NCBI GenBank assembly: GCA_964465125.1
Contig: CAYXIO010000026.1
Location: 1-51,195 of the forward strand
Source of the DNA: CAYOHG01 sp964465125
GTDB lineage: Bacteria; Planctomycetota; Phycisphaerae; UBA1845; Fen-1342
Reading direction: 5' to 3'
Length of the DNA stretch: 51,195 bases
This document shows, one piece after another, positions 26,889 to 34,265 of this stretch. Position 1 is the stretch's first letter. Each line of letters begins with the position of its first letter. A model generated the notes under the pieces. It saw nothing but the letters and a program-made list of their open reading frames with translations. It was not told the origin of the DNA and ran no database searches. The position numbers were made by a program, and so were the translations under genes.

Positions 26889-27512
26889 TCAGCTCGCGAG
26901 GCCGGAATCGTCGGCGGCGTGCACGATCTCTATCAGGGCAGGAATGCTCTCGACCTGGAGCTTCTGCATGATGCGCGCCCGGTGAACGTCGATCGTCTTC
27001 TTGCTGATGCCGAGTCCGGACGCGGCCGCCTTGCTGGAGTTTCCGCGTATTACGTGTTCCATGACCTGGCGCTCGCGTTCGGTCAGGCGGCTTAGGCGCG
27101 ACAACGCATCGGCGCGCCGGGCGGCGCGCTCGCGCAGCTCGCGGTCGCGGCGCAGTCCCATGTGAACGTGTTCGAGCAGGAGCTGCTTGCTGAACGGCTT
27201 CTCGAGAAACTCCAGCGCGCCGTCCTTCATGGCGCGCACCGCGATCGGAACGTCGCCGTGGCCCGTGATGATGATGACGGGAAGCGAGACCCCCTTCTGC
27301 CGCAGATGCCGCTGCAATTCGGAGCCGCTCATGCCGGGCATGCGAATATCGAGAACCAGGCATCCCGGGCGATTCGGATCATGGGCATCGAGAAACTGCT
27401 GCGCCGAGGCGAAGACCTCGACCCGCAGGCTCACCGATTGCAGCAGCGCCTCGAGCGAGCGTCGCACCGCCTGATCATCATCCACCACGAACACCGTCGG
27501 CATGTCGCTCAC
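26889..27512 (-). CDS. FixJ-family response regulator
   Basis: 207-residue two-component regulator. The receiver domain (about 4-120) has VFVVDDDQAVRRSLEALL, the phosphoacceptor in CLVLDIRMPGMSGSELQ, and EFLEKPFSKQLLLEHV with the conserved Lys. The LuxR-type HTH is at about 140-200 (LTERERQVMEHVIRGNSSK, LGISKKTIDVHRARIMQKL). The start chosen is GTG at 27512 behind AGGAGG; an internal ATG three codons later is possible. It overlaps the kinase gene by 35 bp, so the pair is a single operon. Targets unknown, perhaps the PepSY-like/lipoprotein genes downstream. Confidence 0.93.
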   Translation of the reverse strand: MSDMPTVFVVDDDQAVRRSLEALLQSVSLRVEVFASAQQFLDAHDPNRPGCLVLDIRMPGMSGSELQRHLRQKGVSLPVIIITGHGDVPIAVRAMKDGALEFLEKPFSKQLLLEHVHMGLRRDRELRERAARRADALSRLSRLTERERQVMEHVIRGNSSKAAASGLGISKKTIDVHRARIMQKLQVESIPALIEIVHAADDSGLAS

Positions 27513-28749
27513 GGCGGCTCCTCCTGACAGCAGGCAGCGAGAAACGAAACGTGGTCCCTTCCCGCCTGCGGGAATCCAGCCAGATTCGCCCATCATGCAC
27601 CTCAAGGATGGAGCGGCTGATCGACAGCCCCATTCCCATCCCCTCGCTTTTCGTCGTGAAGAACGGCTCGAAGAGGTGCTCGCGCTCCTCGTTGGCGATG
27701 CCCGGGCCGCAGTCGGTGACCGAAGCGCTGACGTCGCCCCGGCCCCGGGCGGTCCGGATCGTCACCACGCGATTGAAGCTCGGCGTCCGCTTCATCGCCT
27801 CGAAGGCATTCCGAACCAAGTTGACCAGCACCTGCTGAATCTGGATCGGATCGGCCAGCGCGGGCGGCAGGCTCTTGCCGAGCTTCAGCCGCACGCGCAC
27901 CTCGGCATGCCGAGCTTCGACCTGAGCGAGCGCCACGACCTCCCGCACGACCCGATTCAGGTCGACGGGAACGCGCTGCGGCTCTCGGCGCCGGACGAAA
28001 TCGCGCAAGCGGCGAATGACCAGTCCGGCGCGCTCTGCCTGGCGCGCCAGCTCGGCCAGCAGGTGGCGCAGCTCCTTCAGGTGATTGGCGTCACCGTCGG
28101 CCAGCTCCAGGCACGCCTCGGCGAAGTTCACGATGGCGCACAGCGGCTGGTTCAGTTCATGCGCCAGCCCCGAGGCCATCTCGCCCATCGTCGCGAGCCT
28201 GGCCACGTGTGCGAGCTGCGTCAGCCGCTCGCGCGCGGCACCTTCGGCGCGGGCCCGCTCCAAGGCGATGGCAGCGAGCCCGGCGGCCATCGCAATGATT
28301 CCCGCCTCGTTCTCATAGGGCGCATCGGGTCGCGCGCGATAGACGCCGACCGTCCCCATCACGGCGCCGCTGCCGGGCCGAATCGGTTCCAGCCAGACGG
28401 ACTGAATGCCATGCCTCTGCCAGGCCTCGGCGCCCGTACCTTCCAACGAAGGCGCGGGTTCGGTCAGAAAGGTGTGCTCGGTGCAGATGGGAGGCCGCAA
28501 CTCCGCCGCCAGGGATCCGAAGATGTCGATCCCCCGTTCCGTCGCCGGTTCGGCTTCGGCATCCGCTGAATTGGTCGCCAGCTTTCGCGGGGCCAAGCGC
28601 AGCACGCATTGTGCGCCGGGCAGCAGGCGCTCCACCATTCGGCAGAGCGCGTCCAGCAGGTCCTCGAGCGCCGCTCCGTGAGCGACCAGCGTGAGAATCT
28701 GGTGCAGCGCGTCCGACTCCGAGCCCAGGCGGGTGCGCGTTTCCAGCAT
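27478..28749 (-). CDS. GAF-domain sensor histidine kinase (FixL-like)
   Basis: 423 residues, no membrane segment, hence a soluble sensor. Residues about 15-165 form a GAF-type sensory domain. The HisKA dimer helix with phosphorylation site is MGEMASGLAHELNQPL (His about 199), and the ATPase domain has QVLVNLVRNAFEAM, VTDCGPGIA, FEPFFTTKSEGMGMGLSISR. The H-box belongs to the FixL/DctB class. The gene lies just upstream of and overlaps its cognate FixJ-like regulator. What the GAF domain senses is not visible. A perfect TATAAT lies upstream on the minus strand. Confidence 0.93.
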   Translation of the reverse strand: MLETRTRLGSESDALHQILTLVAHGAALEDLLDALCRMVERLLPGAQCVLRLAPRKLATNSADAEAEPATERGIDIFGSLAAELRPPICTEHTFLTEPAPSLEGTGAEAWQRHGIQSVWLEPIRPGSGAVMGTVGVYRARPDAPYENEAGIIAMAAGLAAIALERARAEGAARERLTQLAHVARLATMGEMASGLAHELNQPLCAIVNFAEACLELADGDANHLKELRHLLAELARQAERAGLVIRRLRDFVRRREPQRVPVDLNRVVREVVALAQVEARHAEVRVRLKLGKSLPPALADPIQIQQVLVNLVRNAFEAMKRTPSFNRVVTIRTARGRGDVSASVTDCGPGIANEEREHLFEPFFTTKSEGMGMGLSISRSILEVHDGRIWLDSRRREGTTFRFSLPAVRRSRRERHADGVRGG

Positions 28750-28785
28750 CGGAGCAGGCCCCCCCGAAGACTTGCTCGCCCGCTG

Positions 28786-28791
28786 ATTATA
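28786..28791 (-). promoter_or_regulatory. -10 hexamer for the sensor-kinase operon
   Basis: Perfect TATAAT on the minus strand, 37 nt upstream of the kinase ATG. The -35 (CTGGAA at 16-nt spacing) is weak. Confidence 0.42.
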
Positions 28792-29056
28792 ACGGTCCCG
28801 GCGAGCTTTCCAGACCGCGTGCCCGCCGAGCCGCTCACGGACATCTGGTGCGTCGCGCGCAAGCCCGGCTCATGACAGGCGGCCGGCGCATCGGGTTGCA
28901 CGGGGTTTTCAACCCGCGTCCATCGTCGGTTCCCCAGGCGATCATCTCATCGCGGAAACGGCCGCGGCGCGTCGTTTTGGATATCGGAGTCATCAAACGA
29001 CGAGCCGCATGGTGCGAACGTCGCGCTCTGCTCGTGGAGCCGCGTTCCCGTGCGAG

Positions 29057-29170
29057 TCAGAGCAACCGACGCGCGTCAAGCAGGATGCGGATCGGACCGC
29101 CAAGAATCGAGGCGGCTTGCGCGTACTCGCCGAAGCGACCTGTTTCGACCGATCGACCGCGGCCGCGCAG
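29057..29170 (-). pseudogene. dtd: Decayed copy of the dtd 3' end
   Basis: In frame on the minus strand, 37 codons and a stop read LRGRGRSVETGRFGEYAQAA and continue SILGGPIRILLDARRLL. They match the C-terminus of the intact Dtd (LRGRGLTVETGRFGEYMQVA, then SINDGPICILLDSRRLF). At DNA level 29046-29170 and 31223-31347 are identical at 100 of 125 positions by hand count without gaps, and identity continues about 10 nt past the stop. No coding sequence or start lies upstream; the match ends exactly where repeat B begins. Confidence 0.85.
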
Positions 29171-29315
29171 GACCGGAAACGCAGCGTCGCGCGGCCCGTC
29201 CGAACGCCTGTCCGACTTATGCGGGCGCGCCGGTGCTTACGCCACTACGGAGCGTCCGCGACGCGCGGGTCGCCCGCCCGAATCGTGTTGAGTCGGGGAC
29301 GCCGGGCCGGTACGC
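29164..29315. repeat. Dispersed repeat copy B (promoter-bearing)
   Basis: Same element as 24669-24856 in the same orientation, abutting the dtd remnant. Its second block contains the promoter that faces the secreted deiminase gene. Confidence 0.75.
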
Positions 29316-29316
29316 T
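29288..29316 (+). promoter_or_regulatory. Promoter of the secreted deiminase gene
   Basis: TTGAGT (29288-29293), 17 nt, TACGCT (29311-29316), 75 nt upstream of the ATG at 29391. Conservation of both hexamers and their spacing in repeat A supports it. Confidence 0.5.
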
Positions 29317-29390
29317 AGCTCTTGTCCTGCGGGAGGGGTCCAGATCACGGCCCCGCTCTCTCGGGCGAGCCCCACACGGAGATCGCGTTC

Positions 29391-31061
29391 ATGCTGCGTT
29401 GGACAGGACTGCTCGGATTGGCAGCCGCGGGGAGTTTCTGCTCACTGGCCGCCGCGCAGACGCTGCACGAGCCGGTCTGGAGGGATTCCGGGCTTCAGTT
29501 CCCGGAGGGCTCCGCGATTCCGCGTTTTGAAACCGAAGCCGAGCGTCTGCTGGGCGAGATCAGGCCGCCGGGAGACTCCGGCCGCGCGCTGAGCCCGCCC
29601 CCCACCGGCCCGATTCACTGCGTCGCCGAGTACGAGCCGATGCAGGGCATTCTGATCGCGTGGGAGGGGGACGCGACCTGGCTGGCGATCCTGGCCCAGA
29701 TGGCGGCGCGCATCACCAATCAGGGCGATGCGAATCTGTACGTTGTCCTCGACACGTCAGGCGAGCAGTCTTCCGCCAGCAGCACCCTGTCGAGCTATGG
29801 CACGAACTTGAGCCGGGTGCAGTTCGGCGTTCGCACGACCGACACGATCTGGTGTCGCGACTACGGCCCGCGCTATGTCTACGAGGGCAACGTGCGGGCG
29901 GTCGTCGATCACACGTATAACCGCAACCGTCCCTCCGACAACGCGCTGAACGCCTGGTGGGCCGGAACGTTCAAGCACCATCCGCTCTACGACGTCGGGC
30001 TGATCCATGGCGGCGGCAACTACCACCTCGACGCGCTGGGCAGCTCGTTCTGCACGCGGCTGGTGGTCAACGAGAACCCGACGCTGACCGAGACCCAGAT
30101 TCACGACCGCTGGGAGTCGCACCAGAACCTGGACACGACCTTCTTCGACCCCTTCCCGACCTCCGTCGACTCCACCCAGCACATCGACATGTGGATGCAG
30201 GTCATCGCCGACGACAAGATCGTCATCTCCGACTGGCCGACCGCCAGCGGCTCCACGCAGGACAACATCTGCGACAACGCGGCGGCGACGCTGATCAGCC
30301 GCGGCTACACCGTCTACCGTGTGCCCGCCGTCCGCTCCGGCGGCGTGCATTACACCTTCACCAACGTCGTCATGTGCAACGGGATCGTGATGATCCCGTC
30401 GTACACCAACTCGACCGCGTCGCAGTACAACGACGACGCGCTCAGCTTGTACCAGTCCGCGCTGCCCGACAAGCAGATCTTCCAGATCCCCTCGCAGAAC
30501 ATCGTCACCGCCGCTGGCGTGCTGCACTGCATCGTCATGCACGTGCCCCAGCCGCTCGGCGGCGTGAACCCGACCGCGTACCTGCGCAACCTCCGCGGCG
30601 GCGACGTGCTCACGCCCGGCGCGCAGGTCGTGATCAACTGGAGCAGCGATGACGACGTCGCCGTCAGCAACGTCGACCTGCTGCTTTCGACCAATGGCGG
30701 CACGTCGTACGACACCGTGATCGCCTCGCAGACCGCCGACGACGGCGCTTTCACCTGGACCGTTCCCAGCCTCGACACGGCCCAGGCGCGCGTTCGCGTC
30801 CTGGCGCGCGACGCGCAAGGACACACCGGCTACGACGAGAGCGACTCCAACTTCACCATCGGCGACCCGGCGGATTGCCCGGGCGATCTGGACGGCAACG
30901 GCGTAATCGACCTGACCGACCTGTCGGGATTGCTGACGGCCTTCGGCACGTGCAGCGGCAACGCGGGCTACAACCCCGACGCCGACCTGGACGCCAGCGG
31001 CTGCATCGACCTGACCGACCTCTCGGAGCTGCTGACCGTCTTCGGCACGAGTTGCCCGTAG
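29391..31061 (+). CDS. Secreted agmatine-deiminase/PAD-family protein with dockerin-like tail
   Basis: Guanidine-group-modifying (agmatine deiminase/Porphyromonas-type PAD) enzyme, 556 residues. The signal peptide is LLGLAAAGSFCSLAAAQ. The catalytic domain (about 60-400) shows the family motifs W-R-D-x-G-P in TIWCRDYGPRYV, HGGGNYHLDALG, HIDMWMQVIADD, and the final catalytic cysteine in AGVLHCIVMHVP. A beta-sandwich domain follows (about 405-490), then a tail with two calcium-loop repeats, GDLDGNGVIDLTDLSGLL and DADLDASGCIDLTDLSELL, typical of planctomycete dockerin-like modules. It would hydrolyse agmatine or peptidyl-arginine outside the cytoplasm; the substrate is unproven. It has its own promoter and is flanked by the two dtd ends. 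Confidence 0.88.
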   Translation: MLRWTGLLGLAAAGSFCSLAAAQTLHEPVWRDSGLQFPEGSAIPRFETEAERLLGEIRPPGDSGRALSPPPTGPIHCVAEYEPMQGILIAWEGDATWLAILAQMAARITNQGDANLYVVLDTSGEQSSASSTLSSYGTNLSRVQFGVRTTDTIWCRDYGPRYVYEGNVRAVVDHTYNRNRPSDNALNAWWAGTFKHHPLYDVGLIHGGGNYHLDALGSSFCTRLVVNENPTLTETQIHDRWESHQNLDTTFFDPFPTSVDSTQHIDMWMQVIADDKIVISDWPTASGSTQDNICDNAAATLISRGYTVYRVPAVRSGGVHYTFTNVVMCNGIVMIPSYTNSTASQYNDDALSLYQSALPDKQIFQIPSQNIVTAAGVLHCIVMHVPQPLGGVNPTAYLRNLRGGDVLTPGAQVVINWSSDDDVAVSNVDLLLSTNGGTSYDTVIASQTADDGAFTWTVPSLDTAQARVRVLARDAQGHTGYDESDSNFTIGDPADCPGDLDGNGVIDLTDLSGLLTAFGTCSGNAGYNPDADLDASGCIDLTDLSELLTVFGTSCP

Positions 31062-31116
31062 GAACAGGGCGCAAGGCGCTTGGCGCACGACCGCGCCGCG
31101 GGTGACTCGCGCAACT

Positions 31117-31151
31117 GTGGCACAGATTCACCGGTTGGAAGCCGGTGCCAC
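31117..31151. repeat. Nested inverted repeat between deiminase and dtd
   Basis: GTGGCAC (31117-31123) and GTGCCAC (31145-31151) enclose CACCGG...CCGGTG, giving two overlapping alternative stems. It lies between two convergent genes and has no T-run. It may serve as a terminator or be a REP-like intergenic element; its copy number in the genome is not visible here. Confidence 0.4.
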
Positions 31152-31233
31152 GAGACTGAATCCCAGGCCCCAGGACGACGCGATGGATGCTTGGGCGGGG
31201 AAGGTCGCGCGCGGGGCTCGCGTCCCGTGCGAA

Positions 31234-31683
31234 TCAGAACAGCCGCCGCGAGTCGAGCAGGATGCAGATCGGGCCGTCGTTGATCGAGGCGACCTGCATG
31301 TACTCGCCGAAGCGGCCGGTCTCTACCGTCAGGCCGCGGCCGCGCAGCATCGTCGCCAGTTGACCGATCAGCGGGCGGGCGATCTCGGCGCTGGCCGAAG
31401 AGTCGAATGACGGCCGCCGGCCCTTGCGCGCGTCGGCGTGCGCGGTGAACGCGCTGACCACCAGCACGGCTCCGGCCGCGTCACCCACGGCGAGGTTCAT
31501 CTTGCCGCCCGAATCGGTAAACACCCTCAGGCCGGCGACTTTCTCGGCGATGTACGACAGGTCCGCGTCAGCATCGTCCGGCGCCGCAGCCGCGTAGACC
31601 AGCAGCCCCGACCCGATCCGGCCGACGACGGCGCCGTCGACTTCGACGGACGCGGACAGCACTCGTTGAACGACGGCGCGCAC
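31234..31683 (-). CDS. dtd: D-aminoacyl-tRNA deacylase
   Basis: Removes D-amino acids (and glycine) from mischarged tRNAs. The 149 residues begin MRAVVQRVLSASVEVDG and contain RKGRRPSF and the Gly-cisPro motif in INDGPICILLDSR, which acts in chiral proofreading. Odd point: the family's SQ(F/W)T motif reads SAFT, the Gln being replaced by Ala. The start is GTG, four nucleotides after the glpX stop, so the genes are co-transcribed. A decayed copy of its 3' end lies 2.2 kb to the left. Confidence 0.92.
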   Translation of the reverse strand: MRAVVQRVLSASVEVDGAVVGRIGSGLLVYAAAAPDDADADLSYIAEKVAGLRVFTDSGGKMNLAVGDAAGAVLVVSAFTAHADARKGRRPSFDSSASAEIARPLIGQLATMLRGRGLTVETGRFGEYMQVASINDGPICILLDSRRLF

Positions 31684-31687
31684 CGAG

Positions 31688-32752
31688 TTACAGCGATTTC
31701 TCGCCGGCCTCGCTCTCCAGGCGGATGGTCTTGCGCGTCAGGTCGTGGAAGGCGGTGATGTAGCGGATGGTGCGCGAGCGCGAGCGCATCACGATGGAAT
31801 GCGTGCGGGCATAGCGGCCGTCGACGCGGACGCCCTTCAGCATCGCGTTGTCGGTGATGCCGGTGGCCACGAAAACGATGCCGTCGCCCTTGGCCAGCTC
31901 CTCGGAGTTGTAGACGCGACGCAGGTCTTCAGCGCCGTAGCCCATCTCGGTCAGCCGCTTCTTCTCCTCGTCGTCGCGCGGCCAGATGCGGCAGATGATC
32001 TCGCCGCCAAGACACTTGATGGCGGCGGCGGCCAGGACCGCCTCGGGCGAGCCGCCCACACCCATGTACACATCGACGCCGCTGTCGGGCATGGATGGAG
32101 CGATCGCGCCGGCGACGTCGCCGTCCCCGATCAGGCGAATGGACGCGCCGCGCTGGCGGACCTCCTGAATCAGCCTCTCGTGCCGCGGGCGGTCGAGGAT
32201 GCAGACGACCAGGTCGCGCACGCGCTTGCCCTGCTTGAGGGCGATCAGCTCGAGGTTCTGCTCGACCGGCACGTCGAAGCGGATCGTTCCGGTGCCCTCC
32301 TTGATCTTGGGCCCCACCGCGACCTTGTCCATGTACACGCTGGGGATTTCCTGCAAGGCGCGATCCTCCGGCGAACGCGCCTTGGCCGCGGCGATGACGG
32401 ACAGCGCGCCGGGCAGGCCCTTCGAAGTCAGCGTCGTGCCGTCGATCGGGTCGATCGCGATGCTGGTGTTCGGCGTTCCGTCCTTCCACGTTCCGAGTTT
32501 TTCGCCGACGAAGATGCCGGGCGCCTCGTCCTTGATGCCCTCGCCGATCGTGCACATGCCGCACATGTCGACGATGTTCAGCATGCCGCGGATGGCATCG
32601 GTCGCGGCGGCGTCGGCGGAGATCTTGTCGCCCTTGCCGATCCACTTGAACACGTTCAGGGCCGCGGCTTCGGAGGCCCGCACGAGATCAAGCCCGATCT
32701 GCTTTTCGTCCTCGGACTCGGGGATGTGAAAGTCGCTGGTTTCGAATGCCAT
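31688..32752 (-). CDS. glpX: Class II fructose-1,6-bisphosphatase
   Basis: Gluconeogenic phosphatase of the GlpX type, 354 residues. Metal- and phosphate-binding segments are clear: CTIGEGIKDEAPG, the IDPIDGTTLTSKG core, GDGDVAGAI, and GVGGSPEAVLAAAAIKCLGG. The ATG at 32752 follows CAGGAG. The frame is open upstream to 33016 but that part overlaps the divergent LarA-like gene and has no homology. dtd follows immediately in the same operon. Confidence 0.96.
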   Translation of the reverse strand: MAFETSDFHIPESEDEKQIGLDLVRASEAAALNVFKWIGKGDKISADAAATDAIRGMLNIVDMCGMCTIGEGIKDEAPGIFVGEKLGTWKDGTPNTSIAIDPIDGTTLTSKGLPGALSVIAAAKARSPEDRALQEIPSVYMDKVAVGPKIKEGTGTIRFDVPVEQNLELIALKQGKRVRDLVVCILDRPRHERLIQEVRQRGASIRLIGDGDVAGAIAPSMPDSGVDVYMGVGGSPEAVLAAAAIKCLGGEIICRIWPRDDEEKKRLTEMGYGAEDLRRVYNSEELAKGDGIVFVATGITDNAMLKGVRVDGRYARTHSIVMRSRSRTIRYITAFHDLTRKTIRLESEAGEKSL

Positions 32753-32850
32753 GTCCGGCTCCTGAGCTGCGCCCGGTGATGCGCGCGTGAAGAAGGCATT
32801 AGAGTACGCCGCCCGCGCATGCGCGACAAGCCGCCCGGATTCGTCCGCGT

Positions 32851-32856
32851 TACACT
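32851..32856 (+). promoter_or_regulatory. -10 element for a possibly leaderless LarA-like mRNA
   Basis: TACACT ends 7 nt before the ATG at 32864, which would place the transcription start at or next to the start codon. No good -35 is seen and the ATG has no Shine-Dalgarno sequence. Confidence 0.3.
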
Positions 32857-32863
32857 CTCGCGC

Positions 32864-34123
32864 ATGGTGCCTGATGGAACCACGCCCGCGCTCCCGTGCA
32901 TCGAGTGGATGACGGTCTGCCCGCGTGTCCCGGCGGAATCGCCGTCCTCCGCCGAGCTGGCCGCCCGGCTGGCGGGCTGCCCGTCCATTGCAGGCATGCT
33001 GGCCGCGGCAGGCCACGCGGGCGAACCGGTACTCCTATGCGTCAACGACAGCGACCGCGCCACGCCGACGCGCGAGGTGCTGCGCGCCCTCGCCGCCTTG
33101 CCGGCCCGCGGCCACGGCAGCGACAGGCCGCGCTTCCGCGCGCTGGTCGCGACCGGCACGCATCGCTTCACCGCGGAGGCGCGGGCCACCTTCGAGCGGC
33201 AGACCTTTCGAGATTGCGGCCTGCCGATTGAGCACGTCGACTGGCACGACTCGCGCGACGTCGACGCACACATTGCGATGGGCGGCTTTCGTTTCGACCG
33301 GCGCTTGAGCGCGCACCGTTTTCTGCTGCCGATCGGCAGCGTCGAGCCGCATTACTTCGCCGGCGCGACTGGCGCGCACAAGACCGTGACGATCGGCTGC
33401 CTGTCGCAGATCGACATCGAGCTCAATCACCGCGGCGCGCTGCACCCTGCCTCAGACGTGTTCAGCCTCGCAGGAAACCCGGTCTACGACGGCATCGTCG
33501 ACGCGCTCGGCGCGCTGCGACGCGCCGCCAGGCGAATCGCGTGCGTGGATCTGGTCGTGGCGGACGGCCGCTGGCTCGAAGCTGCGACCGGCGACCCGCT
33601 CGAAGCGCTGCGCGCGCTGCTGCCGGCCGTGCGCTCCGTTTTCGCACACCACCTCGAACAACCCGTCGATCTGCTGCACCTGCGCGTGCCGCCCCCGCTC
33701 GGCCGAAGCCTCTATCAGGCCGACAAGGCGCTCAAGAACAACTACCGCGCGGTACGCGACGGCACGTGGATCGTGCTGGAGGCGGAATGCGAGCTGGGCG
33801 TCGGCCCGGATGCTTTTCTCGCCCTGCTGCGCGACGCCCCGGATCATGAATCCGCGCTCCGCGTGGTCGAGCGCCGCGGCTATCGCCTGGGCGATCACAA
33901 AGCCGTCAAGCTGCGGCACCTGACCGACCCGCGCCGGCGCGGCGTGCACGTCGTGCTGGCGTCGCGAAACGTCGATGACGCCGACGCGCGGCTTTGCGGT
34001 TTCGAGCGCGCCGACAGTGCCGAGCAGGCGCTGCGAACCGTTCTGGCGCGCGGCGCGCCGGCTGCGTGCAGCGGGCTGCGCGTGGAAGACGCCGGCAACG
34101 TGTGTCTGACCGTTTCCCCCTGA
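32864..34123 (+). CDS. LarA-like (nickel-pincer racemase superfamily) protein
   Basis: 419-residue member of the lactate-racemase LarA superfamily. It shows the N-terminal VNDSDRATPTREVL substrate loop, ATGTHR with its His, and the long signature GSVEPHYFAGATGAHKTVTI with a Lys where LarA attaches its nickel-pincer cofactor. These enzymes racemise or epimerise alpha-hydroxy acids. No larB, larC or larE cofactor genes are in the window. The start is uncertain: an upstream in-frame ATG at 32819 would add 15 residues, and neither has a Shine-Dalgarno sequence. It is divergent from glpX. Confidence 0.85.
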   Translation: MVPDGTTPALPCIEWMTVCPRVPAESPSSAELAARLAGCPSIAGMLAAAGHAGEPVLLCVNDSDRATPTREVLRALAALPARGHGSDRPRFRALVATGTHRFTAEARATFERQTFRDCGLPIEHVDWHDSRDVDAHIAMGGFRFDRRLSAHRFLLPIGSVEPHYFAGATGAHKTVTIGCLSQIDIELNHRGALHPASDVFSLAGNPVYDGIVDALGALRRAARRIACVDLVVADGRWLEAATGDPLEALRALLPAVRSVFAHHLEQPVDLLHLRVPPPLGRSLYQADKALKNNYRAVRDGTWIVLEAECELGVGPDAFLALLRDAPDHESALRVVERRGYRLGDHKAVKLRHLTDPRRRGVHVVLASRNVDDADARLCGFERADSAEQALRTVLARGAPAACSGLRVEDAGNVCLTVSP

Positions 34124-34158
34124 GGTCTTGTGCGTTCTCCGACGCCGAAAACGATCGT

Positions 34159-34200
34159 GGCCGCCCTCGCTCCCAGGGAGCGGTCGGGCGAGGGTCGGCC
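34159..34200. terminator. Strong hairpin at a convergent gene junction
   Basis: GGCCG-CCCTCGC (34159-34170) pairs with GCGAGGG-T-CGGCC (34188-34200), 12 bp with one bulge, and a second small stem (CTCCC/GGGAG) lies inside. It sits between the convergent LarA-like and NeuC genes and could end transcription from both sides. There is no T-run. Confidence 0.45.
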
Positions 34201-34265
34201 ATTCGCTGGGGAATCGCCGCTCTCCCAGCCACTCCCCGATGGGGACCGCTGCCTTGCGATCGGTG

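Larger units (their letters stand above)
28750..29390. other. Divergent intergenic region with dtd remnant and repeat B
   Basis: 641 nt between the leftward kinase and the rightward deiminase genes. From left to right it holds the kinase promoter, about 250 nt with nothing recognisable, the decayed dtd 3' end (29046-29170), repeat copy B (29164-29315) with its promoter, and the deiminase leader. Confidence 0.6.

Noticed and set aside
29046..29170. attL/attR of a mobile element
   Set aside because: The repeat pair resembles integration scars, but no integrase, excisionase or transposase is present, so I report only the repeat structure.
29322..29390. Longer start for the secreted deiminase
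   Set aside because: It would place 23 polar residues before the signal peptide; the ATG at 29391 has GGAG and starts directly with the signal.
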